Source: Oribacterium sp. C9
GTDB lineage: Bacteria > Bacillota > Clostridia > Lachnospirales > Lachnospiraceae
DNA: 64,000 nucleotides
Assembly (NCBI RefSeq): GCF_002007235.1
Contig: NZ_MUHW01000013.1
Coordinates: 54,611-118,610 of the forward strand
Direction of reading: 5' to 3'
The position numbers were made by a program, and so were the translations under genes. Position 1 is the stretch's first letter. Every line of letters begins with the position of its first letter. The notes under the pieces were generated by a model. The model did no database searches. It had not been told where the DNA came from and saw only the letters and a list, made by a program, of their open reading frames with translations. Of the stretch, positions 28,137 through 37,555 are shown in pieces.

Positions 28137-28159
28137 GTATACAGTGTAAACCTGTATAC
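28137..28159. promoter_or_regulatory. Inverted repeat GTATACAG-N7-CTGTATAC, candidate operator of pta
   Basis: Perfect eight-base arms lie about 12-34 bases downstream of the likely transcription start, a repressor-like position. TATACAGTGTA inside it is identical to the motif upstream of PFOR. A second possible promoter (TTTACA-17-TAAACT) overlaps it. Confidence 0.6.
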
Positions 28160-28177
28160 AATACGACATACATAATT

Positions 28178-28205
28178 ATTATACTCTATAAAATCCGCCG
28201 TTCAA
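28178..28205 (-). promoter_or_regulatory. Promoter of pta
   Basis: TTGAAC and TATAAT are separated by 16 bases. The leader would be about 145 bases. I see no clear terminator for the preceding darA gene in 28206-28330. Confidence 0.65.
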
Positions 28206-28330
28206 GTCGCAAGACAAGTGTTTTTCTGCACAAAATCAAGGACAAAAAACGAATTTTTCATCCACTGTCACCTGCCGCATATCCCAGCTGTGTAACCGTC
28301 AGCTTTCTTTATAGAAAAACACTGTAAAGA

Positions 28331-28663
28331 TCAATACTTCTCAAATCTCTCGAGATCTACCACCATGACTGTTGCGCCGCCTATCTCAACAGGTACCGGC
28401 ATGGTGGAATAACTGTTCATGGATGTACCTGATACATACGGCATGTTGACAGTGATCTTCTGGCGTTTTCCGCACTCCTTCTTTATAGTCTCGATACAAT
28501 CGTCAACTCTCTCGTCATCCGTTGCAATCATAAGAGTCGAGTTACCTTTTCGTAGGAATCCTCCTGTACTGGCAAGCTTTGTGACCTGAAAATGCTCGCT
28601 GTTCAGCGCATCCATCACATCATCCTCGTTGTCATTACGTACGATTGCATAAATCAGTTTCAT
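28331..28663 (-). CDS. darA: Cyclic-di-AMP receptor, DarA/PstA type
   Basis: This 110-residue PII-like protein binds cyclic di-AMP as a trimer in related Firmicutes. The family features are MKLIYAIVRNDNEDDVMDAL, the ligand loop TGGFLRKGNSTLMIA and the C-terminal GGATVMVVDLERFEKY. What it signals to is not known in general. I chose the ATG at 28663 because GGAGG lies eight bases upstream and the protein then begins at the family's usual first residue; the longer reading to 28723 is unlikely. It follows tmcAL by 56 bases and may share its transcript. Confidence 0.9.
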   Translation of the reverse strand: MKLIYAIVRNDNEDDVMDALNSEHFQVTKLASTGGFLRKGNSTLMIATDDERVDDCIETIKKECGKRQKITVNMPYVSGTSMNSYSTMPVPVEIGGATVMVVDLERFEKY

Positions 28664-28719
28664 ATATTCTGCCTCCAATGTCTCAGACATGTAATTTTCG
28701 TTATTCATAATAACACACA

Positions 28720-30084
28720 TCAACAGTCCATAACTATAAATTTTTGCGTAAATTCGTTGCCTGAACCGGCATTTTCACCATTCCCGGAGGCGACTCTGTA
28801 TATCTGATTGTAAATATCCGCAGCATACATGTCCTGATGGAACATGATCTCCGCGTGGGAAGCATTGATACTGAGGATAAGCTCCTCGGTGGTCTCTATG
28901 GTCTCTCTTTTCCTGACTGATTCGAGCTGCTTTTTGTACCGCGCAGGAGAAGTCACGACCGTGGTCTCTACACTGCCCATCATATCCTTTGCTCTCTTTC
29001 TGACCCCAAGTACCCTGACATATGGCATCATATCCCCCTCGCCGAAAAAGCGTCCTCTCAGCACCAGAGAATCCCTCTTATGTATATCCAGAAGTATATG
29101 AATAAGAGCTCTCGAGATACGTGTGTAGGTATAGTTCTTTGATTTAATGCTCTTTATTCTTTCAGTAAAGGTCATCCTTTCATGAACCTGCTTTTTCAGA
29201 GCATCGGCAATCTCCCTTGAAACATCAAGATACTCGAGAAAAGAAGTCGGCTGTTCAGGCTCCATCTGATCAAGATAGTAAAGCTGCAAAAGCCTGTAGC
29301 TCAGCATGTCGGAAAGCATGTCCACATCCGCATACTCGTCTCTCCCTCTGTCTTCATCGCCGGATCTTATGGCGTCCCGAATACTGTGTGCGCTCTCATA
29401 TTCCATGTTTCTGCGAATGCAATCGATCCGAAAGCAGTCGCCCTGCCTTTTTACAGCTTTTATATATTCGATCCCGAGTATGTCGTTTGGCTTAAGTCTT
29501 CCCGATGCAGCAAGTTCTTCCGCCCTGTCGGCCTCCTTGGGAAGCTCACTCTCTCCACCGGTACAGACATTATCAAGCATGTGCTGAAACGCCCTGTCAT
29601 CATCTCCGGAAAGGACCAGCCTGATGGCCTCAGCTCTCGCCTTTGCATAACTCATGCCGGCCACCACGTTGTCCCTGATGGCAGAATTCAGCTTCGCGTT
29701 CCTGCTCCCGGAACTGAGCTCAAGCTCAGCCACCTTCATAAGCGCTCCCATATCACCGGACTCCGAGCCAAACAGTATCGTATCAACTATTCCGAGGGAT
29801 CTCAGTGTTGCCACACCTCCCGCAGCGAAATCCTCTGCAGAAGACGTGGAAAAAATCTCCGGGATCTGAACCACCATGTCCACTCCGTTCCGAAGTGCAT
29901 CCCGGCATCTCTCATACTTATCGAAGATGGCAGGCTCTCCCCTCTGAACAAAATCTCCGGACATGGCCGCAATAACATAACAGTCACCGTATCTTAACCT
30001 TATGCTGTCCACCAGATATCGATGCCCCTCATGAAACGGATTAAATTCTGTCACTATGCCTATTACGTTCTTACCGTTATACAT
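28720..30084 (-). CDS. tmcAL: tRNA(Met) cytidine acetate ligase TmcAL
   Basis: TmcAL makes N4-acetylcytidine at the wobble base of elongator tRNA-Met using acetate and ATP. The 454 residues begin MYNGKNVIGIVTEFNPFHEGHRY, with the nucleotidyl-transferase HxGH motif as His18-Glu-Gly-His21, followed by AAMSGDFVQRGEPAIFDK, a clear family hallmark. The longer reading to 30165 is rejected because AGAGGG sits directly before the ATG at 30084. The gene uses acetate, the product of the neighbouring pta-ackA pathway; that link is only suggestive. Confidence 0.93.
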   Translation of the reverse strand: MYNGKNVIGIVTEFNPFHEGHRYLVDSIRLRYGDCYVIAAMSGDFVQRGEPAIFDKYERCRDALRNGVDMVVQIPEIFSTSSAEDFAAGGVATLRSLGIVDTILFGSESGDMGALMKVAELELSSGSRNAKLNSAIRDNVVAGMSYAKARAEAIRLVLSGDDDRAFQHMLDNVCTGGESELPKEADRAEELAASGRLKPNDILGIEYIKAVKRQGDCFRIDCIRRNMEYESAHSIRDAIRSGDEDRGRDEYADVDMLSDMLSYRLLQLYYLDQMEPEQPTSFLEYLDVSREIADALKKQVHERMTFTERIKSIKSKNYTYTRISRALIHILLDIHKRDSLVLRGRFFGEGDMMPYVRVLGVRKRAKDMMGSVETTVVTSPARYKKQLESVRKRETIETTEELILSINASHAEIMFHQDMYAADIYNQIYRVASGNGENAGSGNEFTQKFIVMDC

Positions 30085-30146
30085 ATTCCCTCTAAAAAAA
30101 GATTCTTTATTTTCTGTGGAAAAAATTCCATTTTCTATTTTAAGAT

Positions 30147-30180
30147 GCAAAAGAGGCTGCATCAAGACCGATGCAGCCTC
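30147..30180 (-). terminator. Terminator after the UPF0210 gene
   Basis: An 11-base stem GAGGCTGCATC/GATGCAGCCTC is followed on the minus strand by TTTTG. It lies about 110 bases after the stop. Confidence 0.8.
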
Positions 30181-30288
30181 CAGATTATTAAATAATTATA
30201 AAAACACTTAATTTAAGTATGTAATCCCGCTGATATTCAATGAGAGCAGGCGTATGCTTATGAAAATGCTGATATAATCAGTGCTTTC

Positions 30289-31671
30289 TCAGTTCTTAAA
30301 GCTGTGGATAGGTGCAGGAATACGTCCTGTACGGTTCACGAAACCTGAGCAGTCAAATGTATTGACCGACATAACAGGTGCGTGTCCGAGAAGTCCGCCG
30401 AAGTCAACGTGATCTCCCACTTTCTTGCCGTAGGCAGGAATGACTCTTACCGCAGTAGTCTTCTGGTTGACCATACCAAGGGCAGCCTCATCAGCGATCA
30501 TACCGGAAATGGTCGATGCCGGTGTGTCACCGGGAATAGCGATCATATCAAGTCCTACAGAACATACGCAGGTCATGGCCTCGAGCTTCTCGATGTTGAG
30601 AGCTCCGGCTTCAACAGCATTGATCATTCCCTGATCCTCGGATACAGGAATGAAAGCGCCGCTGAGACCTCCGACAGAACTTGATGCCATGATTCCGCCC
30701 TTCTTTACCTGATCGTTAAGCATGGCAAGAGCCGCTGTTGTTCCGGGTGCTCCCACCTTTTCAAGGCCCATAAGCTCGAGAATGTCTGCAACAGAATCTC
30801 CGATAGCCGGTGTAGGAGCAAGAGAAAGGTCGATGATTCCAAACGGAACACCCAGCATACGTGAAGCCTCCTTGGCAACCAGCTGTCCGACTCTGGTGAT
30901 CTTAAATGCGGTCTTTTTGATAAGCTCTGAAAGCTCTTCAAAATTAAGACCCTGAGCATTTTTAAGGGCATCGCGCACAACACCAGGACCTGAAACTCCC
31001 ACATTGAGGATGCAGTCCGCCTCGGAAACGCCATGGAAAGCTCCGGCCATGAACGGGTTATCGTCAGGAGCATTGCAGAATACAACAAGCTTTGAGCATG
31101 CAGAAGAATCAGTGTCCTTTGTAAGCTCCGCAGCCTCCTTTATCACCTCACCCATGAGTCTCACTGCATCCATGTTGATTCCGGTCTTCGTTGAACCGAG
31201 GTTCACTGATGCACAGACGATATCTGTCTCCGAAAGAGCCTTCGGGATGGCTCTTATGAGCATCTCATCAGAAGGCGACATGCCCTTCTGACAGATGGAA
31301 GAAAAACCGCCGAGGAAATTGACACCGACAGCCTTTGCCGCCTTGTCCAGTGTGTGAGCCACCTTCACGAAATCATCAACAGACTTGCATGCCGAAGCTC
31401 CCGCGATGGCGATAGGCGTCACGGAAATTCGCTTGTTAACGATAGGAACTCCGTACTCCTTCGAGATCTCCTCACCTGTTTTAACCAGATCCTTTGCCTT
31501 TTCTGTTATCTTGTTATAAATATTGTCACAGAATGTATCAACATCCTGCGCAGCACAGTCCAGAAGACCGATTCCCATAGTGATGGTACGGACATCCAGA
31601 TTGTTATGTTCGATCATGTTGTTGGTCTCATTGACCTCAAACGCGTTTACACCGTAATTAAATCCAGCCAT
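30289..31671 (-). CDS. UPF0210 (DUF711) family protein
   Basis: This 460-residue protein belongs to UPF0210, recognised from [45 protein letters not shown] and [10 protein letters not shown]. Its fold resembles pyruvate formate-lyase-like barrels, but it lacks an obvious glycyl radical motif near the C-terminus, and its reaction is unknown. It starts 12 bases after the ACT-domain gene, a pairing found in many Firmicutes and some archaea, so the two proteins probably act together. AGGAGA precedes the ATG at 31671. Confidence 0.93.
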   Translation of the reverse strand: MAGFNYGVNAFEVNETNNMIEHNNLDVRTITMGIGLLDCAAQDVDTFCDNIYNKITEKAKDLVKTGEEISKEYGVPIVNKRISVTPIAIAGASACKSVDDFVKVAHTLDKAAKAVGVNFLGGFSSICQKGMSPSDEMLIRAIPKALSETDIVCASVNLGSTKTGINMDAVRLMGEVIKEAAELTKDTDSSACSKLVVFCNAPDDNPFMAGAFHGVSEADCILNVGVSGPGVVRDALKNAQGLNFEELSELIKKTAFKITRVGQLVAKEASRMLGVPFGIIDLSLAPTPAIGDSVADILELMGLEKVGAPGTTAALAMLNDQVKKGGIMASSSVGGLSGAFIPVSEDQGMINAVEAGALNIEKLEAMTCVCSVGLDMIAIPGDTPASTISGMIADEAALGMVNQKTTAVRVIPAYGKKVGDHVDFGGLLGHAPVMSVNTFDCSGFVNRTGRIPAPIHSFKN

Positions 31672-31683
31672 CTCAGTCTCCTT

Positions 31684-31959
31684 TTAGATTCTGTGCATCA
31701 TAGTGAAGATCTCTTCAAGCTGCATCTTTATGTCAACGCCTATCTTGTCTTTTCCGTACTTTGTAAGCTCTCCTGCAAGATTCTCAAAGGAATCTGTAGC
31801 CTCGGAAACATCTACGATCATCATCATGTTGAAAAATCCGCCTGTGATGGTCTGTGAAATATCAAGAATATTGATATTGGCCTCTGAAAGAAATGAACAA
31901 ACTTTAGCAATGATTCCTACGCTATCCTTGCCTACAACAGTAATAATCGCCTTTCTCAT
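31684..31959 (-). CDS. ACT domain protein, UPF0237 family
   Basis: This is a 91-residue stand-alone ACT domain (MRKAIITVVGKDSVGIIAKV...NINILDISQTI). ACT domains bind small ligands, often amino acids, and regulate partner enzymes. It is related to the N-terminal half of GcvR. The partner is presumably the UPF0210 protein encoded directly downstream. AGGAGG precedes the ATG. Confidence 0.93.
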   Translation of the reverse strand: MRKAIITVVGKDSVGIIAKVCSFLSEANINILDISQTITGGFFNMMMIVDVSEATDSFENLAGELTKYGKDKIGVDIKMQLEEIFTMMHRI

Positions 31960-32000
31960 AAATCCTCCTAGCTGTTTTTGCTTTCACTATATCTAAGCAT

Positions 32001-32045
32001 TGAAAGCAGGAAAAAACAAGTTTTATCTTGTATTTCCTGCTTTCA
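32001..32045. terminator. Long hairpin between walJ and the ACT gene
   Basis: TGAAAGCAGGAAA (32001-32013) pairs with TTTCCTGCTTTCA (32033-32045), with an inner ACAAG/CTTGT. On the minus strand the inner stem is followed by TTTTTT, so it may terminate the coaE-walJ transcript. The rest of 32046-32196 holds short imperfect repeats and no gene. Confidence 0.6.
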
Positions 32046-32196
32046 TTTTCCCATACAATTACCCCCGGCTATAAGTGCCATAATCAAGGCTTGTTTTTCA
32101 CCTTGCAGCGACTTCGAAAACTCCTTCCATAAAGGTCGGAGTCCGTTGTTACGAAAGGCCGCAGCGAAGCATACCTTCCATGGTTATGGACCAGCA

Positions 32197-33018
32197 TCAA
32201 AGCTCCACCACCTCGGAGATTCTGTCTCTATGGGCAACACTTATGCTAATGTCTCCCGCCCTGTTCTCTGAATCGGAATTATCGATCTCCTGCTGCACAG
32301 TCTTCAAAGCGAGATCCGGAAGATTGTTTTCCTTACTGAGGTGTCCAAGAAATACATGCTTTATGCGTTTCGACAGAATGGAATCCAGAAGACGCCCGCA
32401 GTTGTCGTTGCTGAGGTGCCCGTGATCGCTGAGTATCCTTCGCTTGAGAGACACAGGGTAAGGTCCATTACTAAGCATCTTTATGTCATGATTTGATTCG
32501 AGCACCATGGCGTCCAGATCCCTGAGATGCCCGGCGATATAATCATCATAGTGGCCGATATCCGTAGCTACCGCCACATTCTTCGATGCAGAAGCCTCGG
32601 CATCAGCCATTTCCGTTTCTATTCTGTAGCCTACAGGATCCGCCGCATCATGATATATGCTGAAGGGCAGAACCTGAAGATCTCCTATATTGATCCTCTT
32701 GTCCGGAATAATGGGGAACAGCCTGTCGTGAGCGAAGTCTCCCAGAGTCTTGTTCAGCATGACCTCCCTGAGGGTACCCAGGGTCCCGTAGACCGGAATA
32801 TCATATTTTCTCGCAATAGTGCCCACGGCTCTTATGTGATCTATATGCTCATGGGTCAGAAATATGGCATCTATATCCTTTAAATCCAGATCAAGTTCGT
32901 GAAGTCCGGCGTTAACAGCCTTCATGGTGACTCCCACATCCACAAGTATGTGGGTGCTTTCCGTGCCTATATATGTGCTGTTTCCGCTGGATCCGCTTGC
33001 AATACTGGTAAATCTCAT
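32197..33018 (-). CDS. walJ: Metallo-beta-lactamase-fold exonuclease, WalJ (YycJ) type
   Basis: This 273-residue cytoplasmic hydrolase has GSSGNSTYIG at the N-terminus and the zinc motif THEHIDHI, followed by ESNHDIKML and FLGHLSKENN, as in the YycJ/WalJ family. Relatives act as DNA exonucleases in mismatch repair, and in low-GC Gram-positives the gene is often beside walRK; here it is not. The ATG overlaps the coaE stop (ATGA), so the two are translated together. Confidence 0.88.
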   Translation of the reverse strand: MRFTSIASGSSGNSTYIGTESTHILVDVGVTMKAVNAGLHELDLDLKDIDAIFLTHEHIDHIRAVGTIARKYDIPVYGTLGTLREVMLNKTLGDFAHDRLFPIIPDKRINIGDLQVLPFSIYHDAADPVGYRIETEMADAEASASKNVAVATDIGHYDDYIAGHLRDLDAMVLESNHDIKMLSNGPYPVSLKRRILSDHGHLSNDNCGRLLDSILSKRIKHVFLGHLSKENNLPDLALKTVQQEIDNSDSENRAGDISISVAHRDRISEVVEL

Positions 33019-33614
33019 ATATTAAAAATCCTTTGCTCCTTCAAATTAAAGTGTCTGTCTATCTCCATGATCGCTTCTGCCGGAGTTCCGCTGTTGTCGA
33101 TGATAAACGTCGCCATCCGGGAATACTCCTCGTCTCCGATTTGCGAAAGAATCATATCACGAGCCTTTTTTTCTGTATAGCCTCTTGTTTTCATGAGACG
33201 TTCAATTCTTACCTCGCGCTTTGTCAGAACAGCCCATATCTCATCGCACATTTGAAGGAATGTCTCATTGGGAAGGGCAGTCTCCACCACTACATCACCA
33301 TCGGAAGCTTCCACCTGTTCCCTCACATAGTCCCATACTGCAGGATGGACGATGTCGTCCACTTTTTTTCTGATGCTATCACTGTCATCACCGTACAGTT
33401 TTTTTGCAAATGCCGGAATATCTACAGTTCCGTCTTCCCTTTCGATATCATCCCCCAGAAGCTCCTTCAGCTTCTCAAATACAGGATTCCCGGAAATGTA
33501 GAAAGACTTCGCTATATCATCCGTTTTCATCACCTTAAAGTCATACTTTTTTTCCAATGTCTCAAGCACCGTGGATTTTCCGGCACCCACTCCGCCTATG
33601 ACTCCGATAACCAT
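33015..33614 (-). CDS. coaE: Dephospho-CoA kinase
   Basis: It phosphorylates dephospho-CoA in the last step of coenzyme A synthesis. The 199 residues have the P-loop GGVGAGKST, a DDIAK motif and VHPAV. I take the ATG at 33614, eight bases after GAGGT; the GTG at 33620 overlaps the spacer. It overlaps walJ by four bases. Confidence 0.93.
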   Translation of the reverse strand: MVIGVIGGVGAGKSTVLETLEKKYDFKVMKTDDIAKSFYISGNPVFEKLKELLGDDIEREDGTVDIPAFAKKLYGDDSDSIRKKVDDIVHPAVWDYVREQVEASDGDVVVETALPNETFLQMCDEIWAVLTKREVRIERLMKTRGYTEKKARDMILSQIGDEEYSRMATFIIDNSGTPAEAIMEIDRHFNLKEQRIFNI

Positions 33615-33639
33615 CTTCACACACCTCTAATACCGTTAC

Positions 33640-33684
33640 AAAAAACCAGGAGGAAAAACTGCCGTAAAGCAGCATTCCCTCCTG
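33640..33684 (-). terminator. Terminator after the 134-residue gene
   Basis: CAGGAGG pairs with CCTCCTG, with an inner GCTGC/GGCAG pairing, and TTTTTT follows on the minus strand. Confidence 0.8.
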
Positions 33685-33696
33685 ACGGAAAAGACC

Positions 33697-34101
33697 TTAC
33701 AGTTCCTTCCAGTCCTTCCAAGACATCGAAAGCTCTCCCCAGTCGTGAGACTGCTTCTGCTCATTTATCCATCTAAGACCTTCCATAACTCCGTCTTCTT
33801 TGAAATCAAACTCCTTAAAGATCTTTTTTTCTTCAGGCGTCTTCTCATAGGAAAAAGGCTCAGGCCACACCCACACCCCGAGAGTGTATCTCTCCTTGAT
33901 GGGGTTCATGATCTTTTCTCCTGTCTTCTTGTCTACAGGATAATCAGCCTCACCGGCTTCTATCTTCTTTAAAAGCTCGGTATCCGGGTCCTTGTAGACA
34001 ACCTTAGAGAAACGATATCTCATCCCCTCCGAAGAGCCCGCAAAGGTCTCCTTCTTCAGAAATGCTATATGCATTATCTCCGTTGCTTCTATCAGTTTCA
34101 T
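33697..34101 (-). CDS. Uncharacterised 134-residue cytoplasmic protein
   Basis: I do not recognise this protein. It has no signal or membrane segment and is rich in Lys, Glu and Trp (six Trp, four of them in the last 30 residues). The reading frame is supported by a good ribosome site (AAAGGAAG), a terminator directly after the stop, and an amino-acid composition like real cytoplasmic proteins. It lies between polA and coaE but has a terminator on each side, so it is probably transcribed alone. Confidence 0.75.
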   Translation of the reverse strand: MKLIEATEIMHIAFLKKETFAGSSEGMRYRFSKVVYKDPDTELLKKIEAGEADYPVDKKTGEKIMNPIKERYTLGVWVWPEPFSYEKTPEEKKIFKEFDFKEDGVMEGLRWINEQKQSHDWGELSMSWKDWKEL

Positions 34102-34158
34102 ATAACTATCTTCCTTTATACGATATAGGCTTCGTTATTCCGCTTCGCACTCGTGCCG

Positions 34159-34180
34159 AAAAAACGCACCTCGAAATGCG
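34159..34180 (-). terminator. Terminator of polA
   Basis: CGCATT pairs with GGTGCG (two G-T) around TCGA and is followed by TTTTTT on the minus strand, 40 bases after the stop. Confidence 0.65.
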
Positions 34181-34220
34181 AACCGCTCTCACATCAGGCT
34201 CCGAACTTCACGGCCGGATA

Positions 34221-36998
34221 TCAGTGTGCTTCATCCCAGTTGTAGCCTTCGCTGGCATCTGCCACCAGAAGTACGGAAAGCTTTGCCGCATTCTGCATCT
34301 TCTCCACAAGAAGTGCCTTGACCGCATCCTTTTCACAAAGAGGAGCTTCGATCAAAAGCTCATCGTGAACCTGAACCACGATCCTTGACTTGAAGCCTCC
34401 CTCACGAAGAGCACGATCCACATCATTCATCGCCTTCTTCATTATATCAGCAGCAGTTCCCTGGATAGGGCTGTTCATGGCTACACGCTCACTGAAGCTT
34501 CTTCTCATAAAGTTTTGGGCATTGATATCAGGAACCGGTCTCCGTCTTCCGAAAAATGTCTTTATATATCCGTTCTCTCTTGCGAACTCGACCTGAGCAT
34601 CAAGATACCTCTTAACATCAGGATAGGTCATAAAGTATCTTTCGATATACTCCTTCGCCTCGTTTCTGCTGATGGAAAGACCTTCACTGAGTCCGAAGGC
34701 AGAGATACCGTATACTATTCCGAAGTTAACCGCCTTGGCATTACGTCTCTGCTGATCAGTGACCTCGGAAAGCGGAATATGGAACACCTGTGATGCCGTT
34801 ACGGCATGAATATCCTCTGCATCCCTGTACGCCTCGATAAGCTTGGGATCTCCCGACATGGAGGCAAGTATACGAAGCTCAACCTGAGAATAGTCGGCAT
34901 CCAGAAATACACAGCCCTCCTTAGGAACAAATACCTTTCTGAATCTTCTTCCAAGCTCTGTACGGATAGGAATGTTCTGAAGATTCGGATTTGTGGATGA
35001 AATACGTCCTGTAGCCGTTACCATCTGATTGAACTCTCCATGGATACGGCCGTCTTTTCCGATGTATCCGAGAAGTCCCTCTGCATAAGTGGAATTCAGT
35101 TTACTGAGAGTACGGTAATTCAGGATATCATCAACTATCTTGTTATCCTCCGCCAGCTTTTCAAGCACATCCGCAGCGGTGGAATAACCGGATTTTGTCT
35201 TCTTTCCACCCTTCAGTCCGAGCTTTCCGAAAAGTATCTCTCCCAGCTGCTTCGGAGAGTTAATGTTAAACTCCTCACCCGCCTGCTCATAGATACGCTT
35301 CTGAAGCTCCTCTATGCCTGCGCGAAGCTCCACTCCGAAATCAAGAAGTGCAGCCTTATCTATAAGGATACCCGCAGTCTGCATGTTATAGAGTGTATAT
35401 ACAAGAGGCATCTCAATCTCTTTATAGAGCTCCATCTCCTCAAGCTCGGAAAGCTTTTTCATGAGGTCTTCGGCAGCACAGCAGGAAACGATGGCAGTAT
35501 ATGCAGCCATGGTCTCTTCAACAGAATCAATTCCTGTACCGGAAGTCCCTTCTGACTTCCCGCTGTTTTCCTTCTTTTCCGCCTTTGATCTGTCTCTCAG
35601 CTCCTTTTCGGAAGGAAGAGTCTCAGACATGAAATCTCTCGCGATATCCTCATAGGTGTAGGTATCCTTCAGAGGATTTACGACGTAAGCCGCAACAGAC
35701 AGGTCGTAGACATTGCTGTCCGGAGAAAACTCACATTCATAAAGCTGGGACTTCAGATTCATGGTGTAAAGAGTTACACCCTCTTTAAGAGACAGCTCTC
35801 TGAGCTCCTCTCTCCAGTCAAAACCGCTGAATCTGTAGAATCTTTCGCCGTTCAGAGCAAAGAAAAGCTCGGCAGCTCCAGTTTCAGCACCGCTTTCAGA
35901 AGTCTTTTCTCCCATCTCATCAGGATCCGGAAGCATCATCTCCATCTGTCCTGATTCAGACTCCGCTATCTCTGCCTTTCTAACGATGGCAAAGCCCGCA
36001 GCTCCCTGACTCGCCGCATCCTTAAAAGCGATTTTGGCCATATAAGGATCATCCACACACTTTATTTTCGAGAGGTCCAGACTCTCCTTCTGTGAAAGGT
36101 CAAGGGATGTGACATCAAAACGCTTGATAAGTGATTTAAGCTCCAGTTTCTTGATGATCTCGAATGATTCCTCGTTGAACATGCCTTCGACCTTTGCATC
36201 GTCATACTCAAAATCTATAGGAGAATCGATGTTGATGGTGGCTAGGGTCTTCGAAAGCTTTGCAGACTCCCACTCCGAAATGAGCATCTGGGCAGCCTTA
36301 GGCTTTCTGGGCACCTTGAACTCAGGGTCGCCGGCGAGGGCCGCTTCATGAGCAGCCTCTATGGTATGATATCTGTCAATGATCCATTCCGCAGACTTGG
36401 GACCGAGTCCAGGAACTCCCGGGATGTTGTCGGAGGTATCGCCCATAAGCGCCTTAAGGTCTATAAACTCCAGCGGAGTAACATTCCACTCATTCTTCAC
36501 ATCCTCAGGATAATAATTGTATACGGTGGTCACACCCTTTGCGGTCTTCGGAAGACAGATCTTTATCTTCTCGTCGCAAAGCTGCAGAAGGTCTCTGTCA
36601 CCTGAAACTATGGTAACCTCCACGCCCTTCGCCTGAGTTCTCTTCGCAACTGTTCCCAGAAGATCGTCAGCCTCATATCCTCCCTTTGAAAGAATAGGGA
36701 TATGCATGGCTGTAAGAACTTCCTTTATCACAGGGATCTGTTCATGAAGCTCCTCGGGCATAGGCTTTCTGGTGCCCTTATACGCTTCAAACATCTTGTG
36801 TCTGAAGGTAGGCTCATGCACGTCAAATGCAACGGCGAGGTGATCTGCCTGCTCCTGATCCAGTACCTTGAACAGAATGTTCAGAAATCCATAGACTGCG
36901 TTCGTATGAAGTCCCTGAGAATTTGTGAGCTCGGGAATACCGTAAAACGCTCTGGACATAATGCTGTGACCATCTATAAGTAAAAGTTTATCTGCCAA
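34221..36998 (-). CDS. polA: DNA polymerase I
   Basis: PolA fills gaps in repair and removes RNA primers. The 925 residues comprise the 5' nuclease domain (about 1-290, ADKLLLIDGHSIMSRAFYG), a middle domain, and the polymerase with motif A DYSQVELR near 698, motif B RRNAKAVNFGIVYG near 753 and motif C VHDEL near 878. The middle domain lacks the DxE exonuclease motif, so proofreading is probably absent, as in Bacillus-type PolA. The start is a TTG at 36998 with AAGGAG seven bases upstream; an ATG at 37049 has no ribosome site and would add 17 atypical residues. Confidence 0.96.
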   Translation of the reverse strand: MADKLLLIDGHSIMSRAFYGIPELTNSQGLHTNAVYGFLNILFKVLDQEQADHLAVAFDVHEPTFRHKMFEAYKGTRKPMPEELHEQIPVIKEVLTAMHIPILSKGGYEADDLLGTVAKRTQAKGVEVTIVSGDRDLLQLCDEKIKICLPKTAKGVTTVYNYYPEDVKNEWNVTPLEFIDLKALMGDTSDNIPGVPGLGPKSAEWIIDRYHTIEAAHEAALAGDPEFKVPRKPKAAQMLISEWESAKLSKTLATINIDSPIDFEYDDAKVEGMFNEESFEIIKKLELKSLIKRFDVTSLDLSQKESLDLSKIKCVDDPYMAKIAFKDAASQGAAGFAIVRKAEIAESESGQMEMMLPDPDEMGEKTSESGAETGAAELFFALNGERFYRFSGFDWREELRELSLKEGVTLYTMNLKSQLYECEFSPDSNVYDLSVAAYVVNPLKDTYTYEDIARDFMSETLPSEKELRDRSKAEKKENSGKSEGTSGTGIDSVEETMAAYTAIVSCCAAEDLMKKLSELEEMELYKEIEMPLVYTLYNMQTAGILIDKAALLDFGVELRAGIEELQKRIYEQAGEEFNINSPKQLGEILFGKLGLKGGKKTKSGYSTAADVLEKLAEDNKIVDDILNYRTLSKLNSTYAEGLLGYIGKDGRIHGEFNQMVTATGRISSTNPNLQNIPIRTELGRRFRKVFVPKEGCVFLDADYSQVELRILASMSGDPKLIEAYRDAEDIHAVTASQVFHIPLSEVTDQQRRNAKAVNFGIVYGISAFGLSEGLSISRNEAKEYIERYFMTYPDVKRYLDAQVEFARENGYIKTFFGRRRPVPDINAQNFMRRSFSERVAMNSPIQGTAADIMKKAMNDVDRALREGGFKSRIVVQVHDELLIEAPLCEKDAVKALLVEKMQNAAKLSVLLVADASEGYNWDEAH

Positions 36999-37094
36999 AA
37001 TGTATCTCCTTATAATGCTTCTGCCTAAATTGCTGTGGCTATGATTCAAGTCTCACTCTGCCGGTCATAAAAACCGCTCAATGCGGTCAGGTCC

Positions 37095-37433
37095 CTAAAG
37101 GAACCAGACTCTGAACTGCATGAAAAGCATGACCAGAACCGCCCAAAAAACTATGGTATCCACCACCATGATCATGATCTTTCTGACAAATCCTCTGAGA
37201 AGGCGGAATTTCGCGTCGGAAATACTCTTTTTCAGAGCTCCGTCGATGTCGATATCCGAATCCTTGTCTGAATCAAGCTCCGCAACACCGCTGTAGACCA
37301 TGTGGGTTATCCTGAGCTCTTCCATACACTCTTTACAGCTTCCCACATGGGCTATAAAGGATTTTAACTCTTCATCCGACAATTTGTTGTTCAAATAATC
37401 ATATATTCTTTTTCGTGCATCAAGACATGTCAT
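37095..37433 (-). CDS. Zinc-finger (zf-HC2-like) single-pass membrane protein
   Basis: This 112-residue protein has an N-terminal H-x3-C-x2-C motif (HVGSCKEC), the hallmark of anti-sigma-factor zinc fingers, and one C-terminal membrane segment (about 85-108). Cys3 may be the fourth ligand. Such proteins often hold a sigma factor at the membrane, but no sigma gene is adjacent, so the partner is unknown. The ATG at 37433 is preceded by GGGTGA and puts MTCLDARKRI first; a longer reading to 37493 is less likely. It lies 96 bases upstream of polA. Confidence 0.75.
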   Translation of the reverse strand: MTCLDARKRIYDYLNNKLSDEELKSFIAHVGSCKECMEELRITHMVYSGVAELDSDKDSDIDIDGALKKSISDAKFRLLRGFVRKIMIMVVDTIVFWAVLVMLFMQFRVWFL

Positions 37434-37514
37434 ACTTTGATTCACCCATCGGTAGTAAAGCCGATATGAGAATGCTACGCGCTTTGCGTTCACTTGTTCC
37501 TCATAACATTCGAC

Positions 37515-37543
37515 TTGAAAACCTTTCGATAATGTGCTAATTT
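37515..37543 (+). promoter_or_regulatory. Promoter of tRNA-Leu
   Basis: TTGAAA and TAATTT are separated by 17 bases, with an extended -10 TGC directly before TAATTT. The predicted start is about five bases before the tRNA. Confidence 0.6.
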
Positions 37544-37555
37544 ATATAAGTCTTA

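Noticed and set aside
28137..28159. Rex or CcpA site at pta
   Set aside because: The arms GTATACAG/CTGTATAC do not fit the Rex TTGTTAA-type or the CcpA cre consensus.
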